DNA of 64,000 bases from Pseudomonadales bacterium (GTDB lineage: Bacteria; Pseudomonadota; Gammaproteobacteria; Pseudomonadales; Azotimanducaceae): positions 1 to 64,000 of the forward strand of contig JAJECH010000042.1 of assembly GCA_022822135.1 (NCBI GenBank). Direction: 5' to 3'. Position 1 is the stretch's first letter; the number at the start of each line of letters is the position of its first letter. The position numbers and the translations under genes were made by a program. Positions 9,203 to 19,000 of the stretch are shown piece by piece. Under the pieces are notes generated by a model that ran no database searches, was not told the DNA's origin, and saw nothing but the letters and a program-made list of their open reading frames with translations.

Positions 9203-9343
9203 TTAAGAAGAAACCTGGGTATCTCGATTCGTATCCCACTTTAGACGCTCAACGCGACGACCAATTCGATACGGAATGTAAGTAATTACAAGAAATAAAG
9301 GTCCAATTAGCACCAATACAAAGACTAAGAGTCCCCAATCCAT
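9203..9343 (-). CDS. Small single-pass membrane protein, 46 residues
   Basis: ATG at 9343 and TAA at 9203-9205. It starts MDWGLLVFVLVLIGPLFLVI, one hydrophobic helix of about 20 residues, followed by a basic cytoplasmic tail (YRIGRRVERLKWD). The charge pattern fits an N-out/C-in inner-membrane microprotein. It is too short for routine gene calling, and no family was recognised. It lies between the 3' end of sppA and the hypothetical gene at 8473, all on the minus strand, so it may ride on the sppA transcript. Confidence 0.55.
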   Translation of the reverse strand: MDWGLLVFVLVLIGPLFLVITYIPYRIGRRVERLKWDTNRDTQVSS

Positions 9344-9588
9344 TTCAAGACCTAGTTGATGTCAGTTTCCGCTATTCTAAAGACGAACAGCGAGTGTGAT
9401 TGACTAGGACGATCGTGTGCAGAAGGTTCTCGAATTTCAGTATTAACCACTCGCGACCTGCCGAATTGACCTTTGTACTGCCATAGAAAGACACGCACGA
9501 GAGCTTGAAGTTTCACTCCACTAAGGGGAATGTTCAACCTCAGCACAATGGTTATCTTTGTCGTACGCTATACGTATTGCTTGGTTCA

Positions 9589-11412
9589 CTAATGCTGGAA
9601 GTTGCAACTTGAGCAACGAGCATAAACATTTGTAGGATCACGTAGGTACTTGATTTCTCGAGTTAGCTGTCGGCCGATCGAGTCAATCGGTAGCAGAAAT
9701 TCCGCGAACATCGAACGCACTTCCACTGCTAAATCACTGAGAGGTGAGAGGAGCCCTGTGTTCTGCTGAACGTATTCGACGTCATATTCGTCGAGTCCGG
9801 CGAGTTCGGCGGCTTGAGCGATGGCTACTTCAATCTCGCCGAGTTGATCAATCAGTCCCGATTCAAGCGCTTCTGATCCTAGCCACACGCGACCTTGCGC
9901 AAGTTCTTCGATGTACTCGACCGGTTTATCGCGAGCAGACGCAACTAGGTCAATAAACTGGTCGTAATAACGTTTGACCATCAACCTTCGAAGGCTAAGT
10001 GTCTGGTCAGTTGGCTTGACAATCAAACTGGACGACAATCCATAGGGAGTCGTACGAATGACGTCATTGGTGACGCCGATGTTTGCGAGTGCGTCATCGA
10101 CGTTGGGATAGAGACCGAAGACTCCCACAGAACCCGTGAGGGTCGTCGGGGTTGCATAGATTTGGTCCGCTGGCAGCGCGATCCAGTACCCGCCAGAAGC
10201 CGCGGTCCCACCGAATGACGCGATCAATGGCCGATTCGTCTTCTTGAACTTTTCCAATGCGCGGCGAATATCTTCAGACGCGATCACGCTACCTCCGGGA
10301 GAGACAACGCGCAGTACAAGCGCACGATAGCTGTTGTCTTTCCGCACCTTCTCGATTTGTTTGACCCAGGAACTGGACTCGCCGGTAATTTGGGTCTGGA
10401 CGCCTAATATCTCGCCTTGAACCACGACCACACCGATCTTGGGTTTACCGAATTTACGTCCATTCGGCACGTGCGGTAGGTAGTCGTAGAACTTGATCGG
10501 ACGAAGCGAAGAACTTAGCCTTTCGTGGTATTCGTCATCAAGTTCAGATTTTGAGACAAGCGCGTCAACGAAACCATATTCAACAGCCAGACCTGCAAAC
10601 CCAATCTCGTCGTCGATGATGAGCTCGTGGAGAGCGGTCGAATACTGGTTGAACCGATCCTCGTCGACATTTCGAGCGGACGCGACACGCTGCTTCATTC
10701 GAGTCCAAAGCGCATTGACAAGGCCGGTATTCACGGTTTGTGCTGCTTCGGACATGTCGTTTCGTGTGAACGGTTCGACCGCGGTCTTGAACTCGCCCTC
10801 CGCATACACATCTACGTTGATATTTAGCTTGTCGAGTAAGTCCTTGTAGTACGTGGTCGACGAGGTCACGCCAGAAAACACGAGATCACCCATAGGATCC
10901 ATCAGCACTCGGTCAGCGGCCATCGCGAGCATGTACGTTCCCTGCGTATAGGACGTCGCATGAGCCCAGATCTCTTTCCCGCTCTCACTTAGCTCATTCA
11001 GCGCGTTTTGAATGCGCTCAGACTCCGCCATGTCGACATCGAACAATCTTGAGAAATCCAGAATTACAAGCTCGATGCGTTGGTCTTTTGCGGCGTATGA
11101 GATCGCGTTCAGAACGTCATTGATCGGCGTCTCGATCGGTACATTGGATCCAAACAGCAAGTCCAAGACAGGATCGTCGTACGTGGTCTGCTCAACGAGC
11201 GCGCCGGAAGGATTAAGCACCAATACCGCATTTGCGGGTACCGGTTTGACACCGTCATCGCTAAATATCGCAGCAAGTACTGCAATCAATACGATCAAGA
11301 ACAGGACATTTAGGACGACGTTACGGAGTATCGTGATACCGCGACCCACGCCGCGCAAGAATCCAAATCGACGGGTAGTTCGCGGCTGGCTTTCTGAGTC
11401 TTGGTCGCTCAC
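9589..11412 (-). CDS. sppA: Signal peptide peptidase SppA, 67K type
   Basis: 607 residues from a GTG start. One N-terminal transmembrane helix (about residues 31-50, VVLNVLFLIVLIAVLAAIF) is followed by two tandem ClpP-like domains. The catalytic dyad is visible as K209 (GEFKTAVEPF) in the first domain and S406 (GGTAASGGYW) in the second, essentially the positions of the E. coli enzyme. Known role: a periplasm-facing, inner-membrane-anchored tetrameric protease that degrades cleaved signal peptides. The C-terminus carries two Cys in the phrase RCSSCNFQH, which is unusual. Monocistronic, or followed by the 46-residue membrane protein. Confidence 0.93.
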   Translation of the reverse strand: MSDQDSESQPRTTRRFGFLRGVGRGITILRNVVLNVLFLIVLIAVLAAIFSDDGVKPVPANAVLVLNPSGALVEQTTYDDPVLDLLFGSNVPIETPINDVLNAISYAAKDQRIELVILDFSRLFDVDMAESERIQNALNELSESGKEIWAHATSYTQGTYMLAMAADRVLMDPMGDLVFSGVTSSTTYYKDLLDKLNINVDVYAEGEFKTAVEPFTRNDMSEAAQTVNTGLVNALWTRMKQRVASARNVDEDRFNQYSTALHELIIDDEIGFAGLAVEYGFVDALVSKSELDDEYHERLSSSLRPIKFYDYLPHVPNGRKFGKPKIGVVVVQGEILGVQTQITGESSSWVKQIEKVRKDNSYRALVLRVVSPGGSVIASEDIRRALEKFKKTNRPLIASFGGTAASGGYWIALPADQIYATPTTLTGSVGVFGLYPNVDDALANIGVTNDVIRTTPYGLSSSLIVKPTDQTLSLRRLMVKRYYDQFIDLVASARDKPVEYIEELAQGRVWLGSEALESGLIDQLGEIEVAIAQAAELAGLDEYDVEYVQQNTGLLSPLSDLAVEVRSMFAEFLLPIDSIGRQLTREIKYLRDPTNVYARCSSCNFQH

Positions 11413-11719
11413 GTGGTTTGCCTAATTCGAATGAGTGGGAGACGTAACGGCGACGTTTCGTTCTCGCCAGGATTGCGCGCGCCTATGATAGTTGCGACAT
11501 ACGGTCTTTATTAAGTTGATAGGCGTACTTGACGTAAATTTTGATTGCTATATCGAAAAGAAATTTACGCACACTTCGGTGGTTAATTTGTGGCGACTTG
11601 GTCGATTGCAACAGTGTAGATGAGCGGACAGATCGAACGCTGGATAGAAGCTCGCAGTATGCACTACATCGCCGCATTTCATTAAACTTCATTCCAAATT
11701 TCACTATTAGGGGTTCGTT
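11413..11719. other. Divergent intergenic region sppA / small Cys-His gene
   Basis: About 300 bp, AT-rich from 11500 to 11580. It must hold the promoters of sppA (minus) and of the small gene at 11720 (plus). No recognised operator or RNA. Confidence 0.4.
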
Positions 11720-11923
11720 GTGCCAAAATTCTGTATGAACACCAATAAACCAAACGGATACCATATCGTTCACAACAACGACTGCTCTTCTGTCAAAACG
11801 ATCAAGAAGCCGCTTTTCTTCGAATCGAAAAACGCAACAATTGCAATTCAAAGAATGGGGAAGAAGTACAGTTCCGTTGTGGGCTGCGCTAACTGTTTAC
11901 CTAATTTCGCAGATTTGGAATGA
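11720..11923 (+). CDS. Small Cys/His protein of the NKNxxGxHxVH type
   Basis: 67 residues from a GTG with an AGGGG ribosome site 7 bases upstream. The pattern is MPKFCMNTNKPNGYHIVHN, then a Cys (CSS), then GCANCLPN near the C-terminus. It fits a widespread family of small proteins of unknown function that begin MPxYxVNKNxxxxGxHEVH and end with a CxxC-like pair; this is from memory of the family's appearance. A second member lies at 26521. The spacing of Cys and His suggests a small metal- or redox-binding fold. Stands alone between sppA and murF. Confidence 0.65.
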   Translation: MPKFCMNTNKPNGYHIVHNNDCSSVKTIKKPLFFESKNATIAIQRMGKKYSSVVGCANCLPNFADLE

Positions 11924-12113
11924 AACCGCTCGATTTGCGTTAGCCAGACTGTTTTATTGTCGAATCACAGTCCATTGGCTATACGGTTACATAAATAGCT
12001 GATCCAAGAATTGCCGCACTCACTCGCGTCAGCGCATGGTGTTCTAACGGGGAGTTGTGTTTGTTCATAGACACGGCGACTTGACCAGCTGAACTTCAAG
12101 GGCGAACATCAAT

Positions 12114-13475
12114 ATGTCGTTAGATGAGTCGAGCGTATGGACATGGTCTGAACTGTGCGAAGCTATAGCCGCCGACGAAACTCCCGGTCCGTGGATTCGC
12201 GGCGTGAGTATCGACTCTAGGACAATCAAAGAGGGTGAGTTATTCGTTGCACTGTCTGGCAGACCTAGACCGGAGTTCAACGTATTAGAAGGCTCGGGTC
12301 GAGATGGGCATGACTTCATTGCTTCTGCTGTCAGTCGGGGTGCGGCTGGTGTTCTTGCACATAAGCGTCACCCATCCGACGTACCGACGCTTTATTGCCA
12401 GGACACGTTATCGGGACTTTGGGAGTTAGCGCGATATCGCCGGTCGCAAATCGATGGAGCCATCGTCGCCGTTACCGGTAGCAGCGGCAAAACAACGTTA
12501 AAGAGCTTTCTTTCACAAGCGCTTGAGTGTCCCACGAGTGAAGGCAGTCTGAACAACCACATCGGTGTACCACTGAGTATGGTGCGCACGTCAAGAGACG
12601 CGACGCGAGCCGTCTACGAAATCGGTACGAACCATCCAGGCGAAATTGCGCCGTTGTCGAACCTGGCGCGGCCGAACATCGGGGTTGTCCTGAATGTTCT
12701 CAATGCACACATTGGCAACTTCGCAAATCTGGATGAGTTACGAGAGGAAAAACTCTCGATCGGCGAAGGGATAGAGGCTGGCGGCCATCTGATCGTGCAC
12801 GAAGATCTCGTCGAACGGGCTAACGAACGATTCCCGAGTCTGAACGTGTGTTCCTACGGTCCATCGCAAACAGCAGACTATCGCTACGACATGATCGACA
12901 TCGACCAGGTTGCTATTTCGACGATCGATGAATCAGTACAGATCCCAGGTGGTGGCGAACATCGGGCGGCGACATTGTGTGCGACGGCTGCGGTTCTCGA
13001 TGTATTGGGAGTAAGCGCAGAGAAGCTTCACGAGATTTCGGAGGAGCTGCCGCCGGGTAGGGGTCGCAGATTCCACGTCAACGGAATCCAGGTCATTGAT
13101 GAGAGTTACAACGCGAACCCTGAGAGCATGCGAAAGTGTCTCCAGCATCTATCTCGACAACGGGGTGGTCGTCGTGTCGCGATCGTCGGTGAAATGGCTG
13201 AATTAGGTGACCAAACCGAGGAGCTACACGCGACGTTAGTCAACGAACTAAACGCCCTCGATGGCGTTATCAGTGTTGGGAAAGCGATGAACGCAGTTGC
13301 CTACGAGCGATTAAAGCCAGAAGTTAAATGGGGCGCGTTCGACGATATCGAAGGCCTCGCCTCGTTTTGCGTTGAAACCCTTGATGCCGACGATGTCGTC
13401 CTCGTAAAAGGCTCAAATACGGTGTTTTGGACGCGAAATTTCGTACCCGATCTACTGGCGGCATTGGATCGATGA
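12114..13475 (+). CDS. murF: UDP-N-acetylmuramoyl-tripeptide--D-alanyl-D-alanine ligase
   Basis: 453 residues, complete. Mur-ligase N-terminal domain with GVSIDSRTIKEGELFVAL; ATP-binding P-loop VTGSSGKTT (about 120-128); central-domain EIGTNHPGEI. The C-terminal domain has the IDESYNANPESMR signature and ends LVKGSNTVFWTRNFV. Known role: adds D-Ala-D-Ala to the UDP-MurNAc-tripeptide, the last cytoplasmic step of the peptidoglycan precursor. Unusually, it stands outside a dcw cluster, without mraY or murE neighbours. moaA follows after 67 bp on the same strand. Confidence 0.95.
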   Translation: MSLDESSVWTWSELCEAIAADETPGPWIRGVSIDSRTIKEGELFVALSGRPRPEFNVLEGSGRDGHDFIASAVSRGAAGVLAHKRHPSDVPTLYCQDTLSGLWELARYRRSQIDGAIVAVTGSSGKTTLKSFLSQALECPTSEGSLNNHIGVPLSMVRTSRDATRAVYEIGTNHPGEIAPLSNLARPNIGVVLNVLNAHIGNFANLDELREEKLSIGEGIEAGGHLIVHEDLVERANERFPSLNVCSYGPSQTADYRYDMIDIDQVAISTIDESVQIPGGGEHRAATLCATAAVLDVLGVSAEKLHEISEELPPGRGRRFHVNGIQVIDESYNANPESMRKCLQHLSRQRGGRRVAIVGEMAELGDQTEELHATLVNELNALDGVISVGKAMNAVAYERLKPEVKWGAFDDIEGLASFCVETLDADDVVLVKGSNTVFWTRNFVPDLLAALDR

Positions 13476-13542
13476 GTCGCGGCTTCTTAACATTCGTCGC
13501 TACTAACGACGAACGCCTCGTCGTTTTCGTACCGATTTCACC

Positions 13543-14508
13543 ATGATCATCGACCGCTTCGGCAGGCAGTTCCGCAATTTGCGCGTCAGCTTGACGGCAG
13601 CGTGCAACTACGCGTGTACATACTGCGTTCCGGACGGCAAGAAGCTGCAACCAGCCAATGCCGAACTGGATGGCGAACACTTGCTCGAAGCGGTACGGCT
13701 ACTCATCGACGGGGCGGGGATCGAAAAACTTCGGATCACGGGTGGTGAACCTATGCTTTCGCCGAAGTTTGAGCCATTTCTTCGAGGTGTCTGTGAACTA
13801 GATCTTGAAGATATCGCCATCACGACGAACGGTCAGTTCCTTCCTAAGTACATGCCCCTATTAAAGGAAGTTAATTTCAAACGTCTCAATGTGAGTCTCG
13901 ACACGCTTGACGCGAGCCATTTTCGTTCAATCGCGCGCAGTGGTGACCTCGCGACTGTCTTAAAAGGCATCGAGATGGCATGTGAAGCAGGCATAAAGGT
14001 CAAAGTCAACACGGTCCCGCTCAAAACGGCGAATTTCGATCAGGTGCTACCGCTTCTCGATTACTGTCTTGATCGGGGGATTGAATTACGGTTCATCGAA
14101 CTCATGAATATGGGTCATTTGAAGCTGAACGATCAATATCAAAAAGACTTCGTCAGTCTGGACATGCTTCTTGAGGTCATTCGAGAGAAATACGAAGTCG
14201 TGCCGATTACTGCGGAATATGACTCGACGTCCATTCGGTATGAGGTGGTTGGCCGAGGTACGTTTGGCGTGATTGCGAACGAAAGCGAACCGTTTTGTAG
14301 GGCGTGTTCTAGATTGCGGCTTTCCTCAAACGGTCACTTGTATGGTTGTCTCTCAAATACGAAGAACTATGACCTTAGACCGTTGCTATCGATGCCGTAC
14401 TCTCTAGCGCTGAATGAACTGCAAGGTGTGCTCAATTCTGCGATCGGCGACAAGCAGAGTATCGCCTTCACGGGCGAGACCACCGTCATGAAATTCATCG
14501 GCGGTTAA
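13543..14508 (+). CDS. moaA: GTP 3',8-cyclase (molybdenum cofactor biosynthesis)
   Basis: 321 residues. The radical-SAM cluster C21-x3-C25-x2-C28 is in the phrase TAACNYACTYC, and the S-adenosylmethionine motif is TGGEP. The C-terminal substrate-side [4Fe-4S] cluster is FCRACSRLRLSSNG followed by YGC. The protein ends in the di-glycine typical of MoaA. Known role: with MoaC, converts GTP to cyclic pyranopterin monophosphate, the first step of Moco. This matches the need of the formate dehydrogenase at the left edge. The DUF1285 gene starts 6 bases after the stop. Confidence 0.95.
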   Translation: MIIDRFGRQFRNLRVSLTAACNYACTYCVPDGKKLQPANAELDGEHLLEAVRLLIDGAGIEKLRITGGEPMLSPKFEPFLRGVCELDLEDIAITTNGQFLPKYMPLLKEVNFKRLNVSLDTLDASHFRSIARSGDLATVLKGIEMACEAGIKVKVNTVPLKTANFDQVLPLLDYCLDRGIELRFIELMNMGHLKLNDQYQKDFVSLDMLLEVIREKYEVVPITAEYDSTSIRYEVVGRGTFGVIANESEPFCRACSRLRLSSNGHLYGCLSNTKNYDLRPLLSMPYSLALNELQGVLNSAIGDKQSIAFTGETTVMKFIGG

Positions 14509-14514
14509 ACCAAG

Positions 14515-15042
14515 TTGAGTTCCGCCTTCAACGAATTGTTGAAGCAAGTAGGTAGCGCGAGTCTACCTCCGGTTGAGTCGTGGCATCCTGAGCGTGAAGG
14601 TCAGATCGATATCCGTATACGAAGTGATGGAACCTGGTTACATGACGGTACGGTCATTCGCAGGAAAGCGATCGCACGAATCTTTTCCACGATCCTCCGA
14701 CTAGAGGAGAATGCTTACTACCTCGTTACGCCGGTTGAAAAGCTAAAGATTCAGGTGGACGATGTACCGTTCTTGGCCGTCGATATGGAGGCATCCGGTA
14801 CAGGAAAAGAGCAACGCGTGCTTTTCAAGACCAACATGGATGACGTCGTGCTACTCGACGGCGACCACACAATTACGATCGAGCGCACATCATCTGGACC
14901 GCGACCGTATGTCGAAGTTCGTGATGGTCTGCGCGCACGCGTATTGAGTGACGTCTTCTATCGCCTCGCGGATTTTGTAGAGGATCCGGAAGCCGACCCG
15001 TTGAATCTTTGGAGCGCTGGCTGCAGATTTCAGGTTAGTTAA
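14515..15042 (+). CDS. DUF1285 family protein
   Basis: 175 residues from a TTG start, 6 bases after moaA. Typical DUF1285 features are DGTWLHDGTVIRRKAIARIFS near the start, YYLVTPVEKLKIQVDDVPF in the middle and a closing NLWSAGCRF. No signal peptide. The family is common in proteobacteria and functionally uncharacterised. Here it is likely co-transcribed with moaA, though a role in Moco synthesis is not implied by the family. Confidence 0.82.
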   Translation: MSSAFNELLKQVGSASLPPVESWHPEREGQIDIRIRSDGTWLHDGTVIRRKAIARIFSTILRLEENAYYLVTPVEKLKIQVDDVPFLAVDMEASGTGKEQRVLFKTNMDDVVLLDGDHTITIERTSSGPRPYVEVRDGLRARVLSDVFYRLADFVEDPEADPLNLWSAGCRFQVS

Positions 15043-15172
15043 TAGTGACGAACCGTTTGCGGTGGTGTCGAAATATCGAGGACGCGGCTCAAGTGCCGTG
15101 ACCTAAAACGGGGCAGTGGGAAAGAGAATCCTAGCTCCAAAACATCGCCACTATTGCATTGGAGAATTTGAT

Positions 15173-15376
15173 ATGTCTCGTCACTTTGATTCGAATGGCA
15201 AGTTTCGTGACGTGGCCAAGCGGTTACTAGAAATCAAAGGTACATCGTTAGATCTGTCAGCAAACTATCGACAACAAGGAGGCGCAGACTTCGTAGATAT
15301 TCGTATTCATCGTCCCGTATTCAAGAATGTTGATTACGAGGATTTCGATGATGTGATTAAAGAACTGCGAGAATAG
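15173..15376 (+). CDS. Hypothetical protein, 67 residues
   Basis: Starts at the ATG at 15173, which has a GGAG site 8 bases upstream (15161-15164); an upstream in-frame GTG at 15116 lacks one. The protein is acidic with no signal or membrane segment, beginning MSRHFDSNGKFRDVAKRLL and ending in an acidic helix. Not recognised. It precedes a small HNH nuclease on the same strand by about 100 bp. Confidence 0.55.
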   Translation: MSRHFDSNGKFRDVAKRLLEIKGTSLDLSANYRQQGGADFVDIRIHRPVFKNVDYEDFDDVIKELRE

Positions 15377-15475
15377 AAACGGAATTTCCACTGCATACTG
15401 CGGTTCTTCCGAGCGAATCTGGAACTTTCGAACTTCAAGCTAGTCTCAAGCGATTAAGTCAATGGGACTATAGAT

Positions 15476-15727
15476 ATGGCTAATTTTTCGAAAGCGCGAC
15501 GACGCGAAGTCTTTAACAAAGGAAAACCAATCAAAGGTAAAGATCCAAATCTCTGGCGCAGAGATGCGCGTGGATCCGAAATCAATTGGGCAGCCTATGG
15601 CGATACAAATTCTGAGTTTGGCTGGGATGTCGACCACATCAAGAGTAAGAAGAAAGGCGGCTCAAACGATCCCGGCAACCTACAACCGCTGCATTGCAAA
15701 AACAATCGCAAGAAAGGCAGCTCCTGA
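15476..15727 (+). CDS. Small HNH-domain protein
   Basis: 83 residues. It consists almost wholly of an HNH fold: DPNLWRRDARG at the start, then WDVDHIKSKKKGGSNDPGN, LQPLHCKNN and a basic tail. The D-H, N and H residues of the HNH motif are all present. The family of small stand-alone HNH proteins of this layout is widespread and mostly uncharacterised; some relatives act in phage or defence contexts, but nothing adjacent here says which. Followed by a possible terminator. Confidence 0.78.
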   Translation: MANFSKARRREVFNKGKPIKGKDPNLWRRDARGSEINWAAYGDTNSEFGWDVDHIKSKKKGGSNDPGNLQPLHCKNNRKKGSS

Positions 15728-15782
15728 GCTGAGTTCCTCTTACTTCATCCATTTTGATTGAGCGAACTGCGAAAAAACGTGG

Positions 15783-15807
15783 GAGAGTGACTGCTCGTCT
15801 CTCTTTT
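15783..15807 (+). terminator. Possible Rho-independent terminator after the HNH gene
   Basis: Short stem GAGAG/CTCTC (15783-15787 with 15799-15803), 11-base loop, then TTTT. Weak stem but well placed about 55 bases after the HNH stop. Confidence 0.35.
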
Positions 15808-15985
15808 GACTACCCTCGGACTTCAACTCGGACAGCGTATTGAAGATAGAGACGACCGGAGTGCAAGTCTTAGGAAGGACCTAATCGATCGTGGTCCATT
15901 AATCTGAATAAGACCATCGACGTATGAATGTCGATTTTCTACCGTAGTACGAGATGAACGAATAGCGTTCACACGCGAAAGCAGC

Positions 15986-16019
15986 AAAGTGACGCGCTCG
16001 CTCAGGAGCGCGCCACTTT
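15986..16019 (-). terminator. Hairpin terminator of the giant surface-protein gene
   Basis: Strong inverted repeat: AAAGTG-A-CGCGCTC (15986-15999) pairs with GAGCGCG-C-CACTTT (16006-16019) with one internal mismatch and a 6-base loop. It lies 8 bases beyond the stop of the gene ending at 16028. The U-tract is poor, so it may act mainly as a 3'-end stabiliser. Confidence 0.6.
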
Positions 16020-16027
16020 CTGAATGA

Positions 16028-19000
16028 CTAGAAGTTCAATCGAGCGTTAACTTTGATTGACTCTTCTTGCGTACCCGAGTAGCTGCTGTTTTCGCCTACC
16101 TGAACGCTAACGTCCAAGCTTTGGGCTCCAACGCGCATGAACTGCGAGAGTTTAGCGCCGAAGCTGACATCATGCTCATCGGAGTAGCCGGATTGAACGT
16201 CGATAAACGGTGTGAGTAGGAAGCGCTCGTCGACGACGAGGAATCCATAACCGATGTTCGAATCGATTCTCATCCGCTCTCGATCCGCGATACCCCAGCT
16301 AGCGAGATTAGGCACTCGGTTGGTGTCCAAATCGTTCTGCCACATGGTATTTGTATTTACCGCGCTCGCACCCCAACTCGGTGAGAGTGAAATGCTAAGA
16401 CCGGTAGCACCAGCCGTTGGGTTGAGCAACGCCGCGATCGCAAATCCTGTCTCGCTGTAGTCATCAGCGCCATACGTAGCAAGCGTGCGGAAGTTCGCGT
16501 CAACCGACATTATTGGATTCGTGATGCGAATACCACCACTTATCTCAACACCCGATTCGGCGAGGCCGTCGCCACCATCAGATCTGAATCCAACGGTTAA
16601 GAACGGAGAGAACGAACCGTCTGCGCCCATCAGCATGTTGAACGAGGTTTCTAACCCTGCGCGGAGTCGTGTAACTTCGGCAAGAAGACCGTGCGCACCA
16701 CTGTCCCCTTCATCCGTTTCGAGATTGGAGAATCCGTAATCGCCAACGATCGCGAGATTGAGTCCGTTCGCTGTCGTGAAAACGATTTGACGACCGCCGA
16801 GTAAACCGAGCGTACCTTTGAGGTCCGCTTTATCGTTGTTGTTTCCAATAACCGTCGTCTCAACAGAACCGCTCCCGATTCCGAACGCGGCGTAGACCGT
16901 TGTTCGGTCAGAAGGCTGCATGCGTGCATACGGGATGAACTGTGTGAGTTCGTTGTCCATCTTCTGCATAGCGCTCCCGTAAGAGTAGTCGACTTCGCCT
17001 GCGGTCCGACCGATGCCGACACCGAACGTCCACTGTCCTTGAAGCGTCAAATCCGCACCAAAGTAGAAGGAAGTTGCGCTTCCTTCGTGGTCGGGTGCTT
17101 CAAAAGATTGTGCATCGAGTCCACCCCAGATGCTCCAAAACATAGGATCACCGGCTGCTGCCAACTTCAGAGCGAAACCGCGACCGAAGAGCGCGTCGAG
17201 CTGATTGAATTGGTTATGCTGCGGGGAAACACCGGCATTCAGAGGATTGGTCGTTGCCCAACCTTCGTCGTCGATTCCATAAGGCGTCGAAGCCATGGTG
17301 TTGTTTGATGAAAACGCGTAGCCGTCGGTTGGCGCGAAGTCATCCAGGCTATACATCGCGAACGGTGTATATAGACCGTCTGCATCGGCAATCAATCTTG
17401 CACCGAGTGTTGAACTCACGCTATTCAGGAGCGTTCGCGAGAAGCTCGCAAGGGCAGTGTTCGCGACAGCCTTGATTTCGCTGTCAGACACTCGGACGCC
17501 GACGAGTACAGACACACTCGCACCATGGGCATCCGTAGCCGTGATCTCAACCATCGTACCTCCACGAGATACCGGAGAGACAGAAACCATCATGCCCGAC
17601 ACCGTTGCGGTAGCAACGGCTTCGTTTACGGTTGACGCGGTGATCACAAGAGGTGTCGAATCATCGTCCGTGAAACCGGTGGATACGTCTCGAGCGACCG
17701 CTTCGCCGCCTACCTGAAGATCAATACTGGCGATCGCACCCTCAACCGCTTCCGGTGCTTTGTTCACAACCGTGACGTCAAAACTGGTCGAGACCGAGTC
17801 ACCAAACTCATCGCTAGCTGTCACGGTAACGGTGGTCGTGCCCACGGCCGTGTTGTTGACGGTGAGCATTGCGCCGTCGATGCTGGCATTCGAGATGGTG
17901 CTGTCTGCGACCGTGGCAGTGTACGCGAGTGCATCACCGTCAGGATCACTGAATACCATGGACAGATCGACCATGATCATCATGGTTCGATCCGTTTCCT
18001 GATCGTCGATCTCCATTGCCACAACAGGCGCTCGGTTCGCGATCGTGACGGTAAACGTCGACATGCCGGCCAGACCGAACGCGTCGGTCGCGGTCACGGT
18101 AACTTCCGATTCACCAACGCCGATGGCTTCTACGGTTAGGGTAGAGCCTTCGATAGAAACGGTCGCGATCATTTCGTCCGCAATGGAAGCGGTGAATGTC
18201 AACGCATCGTTGTCTGGGTCAGTGAATATGGTGGTTAGGTCCACCGTATCCGTGTCGCCTCGGTGCTCAAGCTCAAGCGTGATAGGCGTTTGAGCGCTTG
18301 GCGGGTCATTAATGACCGCTACCAAGAACGTCATTCGGACACTTTCCCCATCAGGGTCCGTCGCAGTTACTGTGACTGCCGTCAAGCCGCGATTCCTTGC
18401 ACGAATGGTTAAGGAGCTACCTTCGACGGTCACTGTCGCGATATTTGGCTGGTCTGCGGTCGCAGTGAACGTAAGCGTATCGCCATCCGGGTCACTGAAG
18501 TGTGTGTTCAGATCAATCGGTTCGCCAGTCTGGTTCGGACGAAGCTCGACCGTACCGATGGGCGTTTCGATGACCGGTGGGACGTTGCCTAATACGGTGA
18601 CTGTTACGTTTGTGGTATTACGACCACCGCGCGTATCAATCGCCGTGATAACGACGGTTGTCGATCCTTCCGCTCTCGGGATGAGCACCATGGACAGGCC
18701 ATCGCTCGATACTTGAGCAAGTACGATCGATTCGTCGTTTGACGAGGCTTCGTATCTCAAAACACGGTCGCCCTCGTCGTTATCTGAAAACGTTCCGCTT
18801 AGGGGGATCGTTGAAGCCGTTCCGACACGAAGAGCCGGGACAACCGGTTGTCGTACTAACTGAGGAGGATTGTTAGACGATACGAAAACGCGGAAAGTTA
18901 TCGTCGCCGATAGGTTCGACGGGTCAGTTGCGGTAACGACCACGATGACGGGGGCATTCCCAGTTGCCTGAAGTCCCTGAAACTGGACCGTGCTGAATCC

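Noticed and set aside
9352-9546. Minus-strand open frame of 64 codons between sppA and the 46-residue membrane protein
   Set aside because: GTG start without a ribosome site, and an uneven composition with no recognisable fold. Probably non-coding spacer.
17700-18720. Long plus-strand frames antisense to the Ig-like repeats of the giant surface-protein gene
   Set aside because: They arise from the Thr/Val/Asp-rich codon bias of the repeats. Their composition is repetitive and they have no independent start signals.
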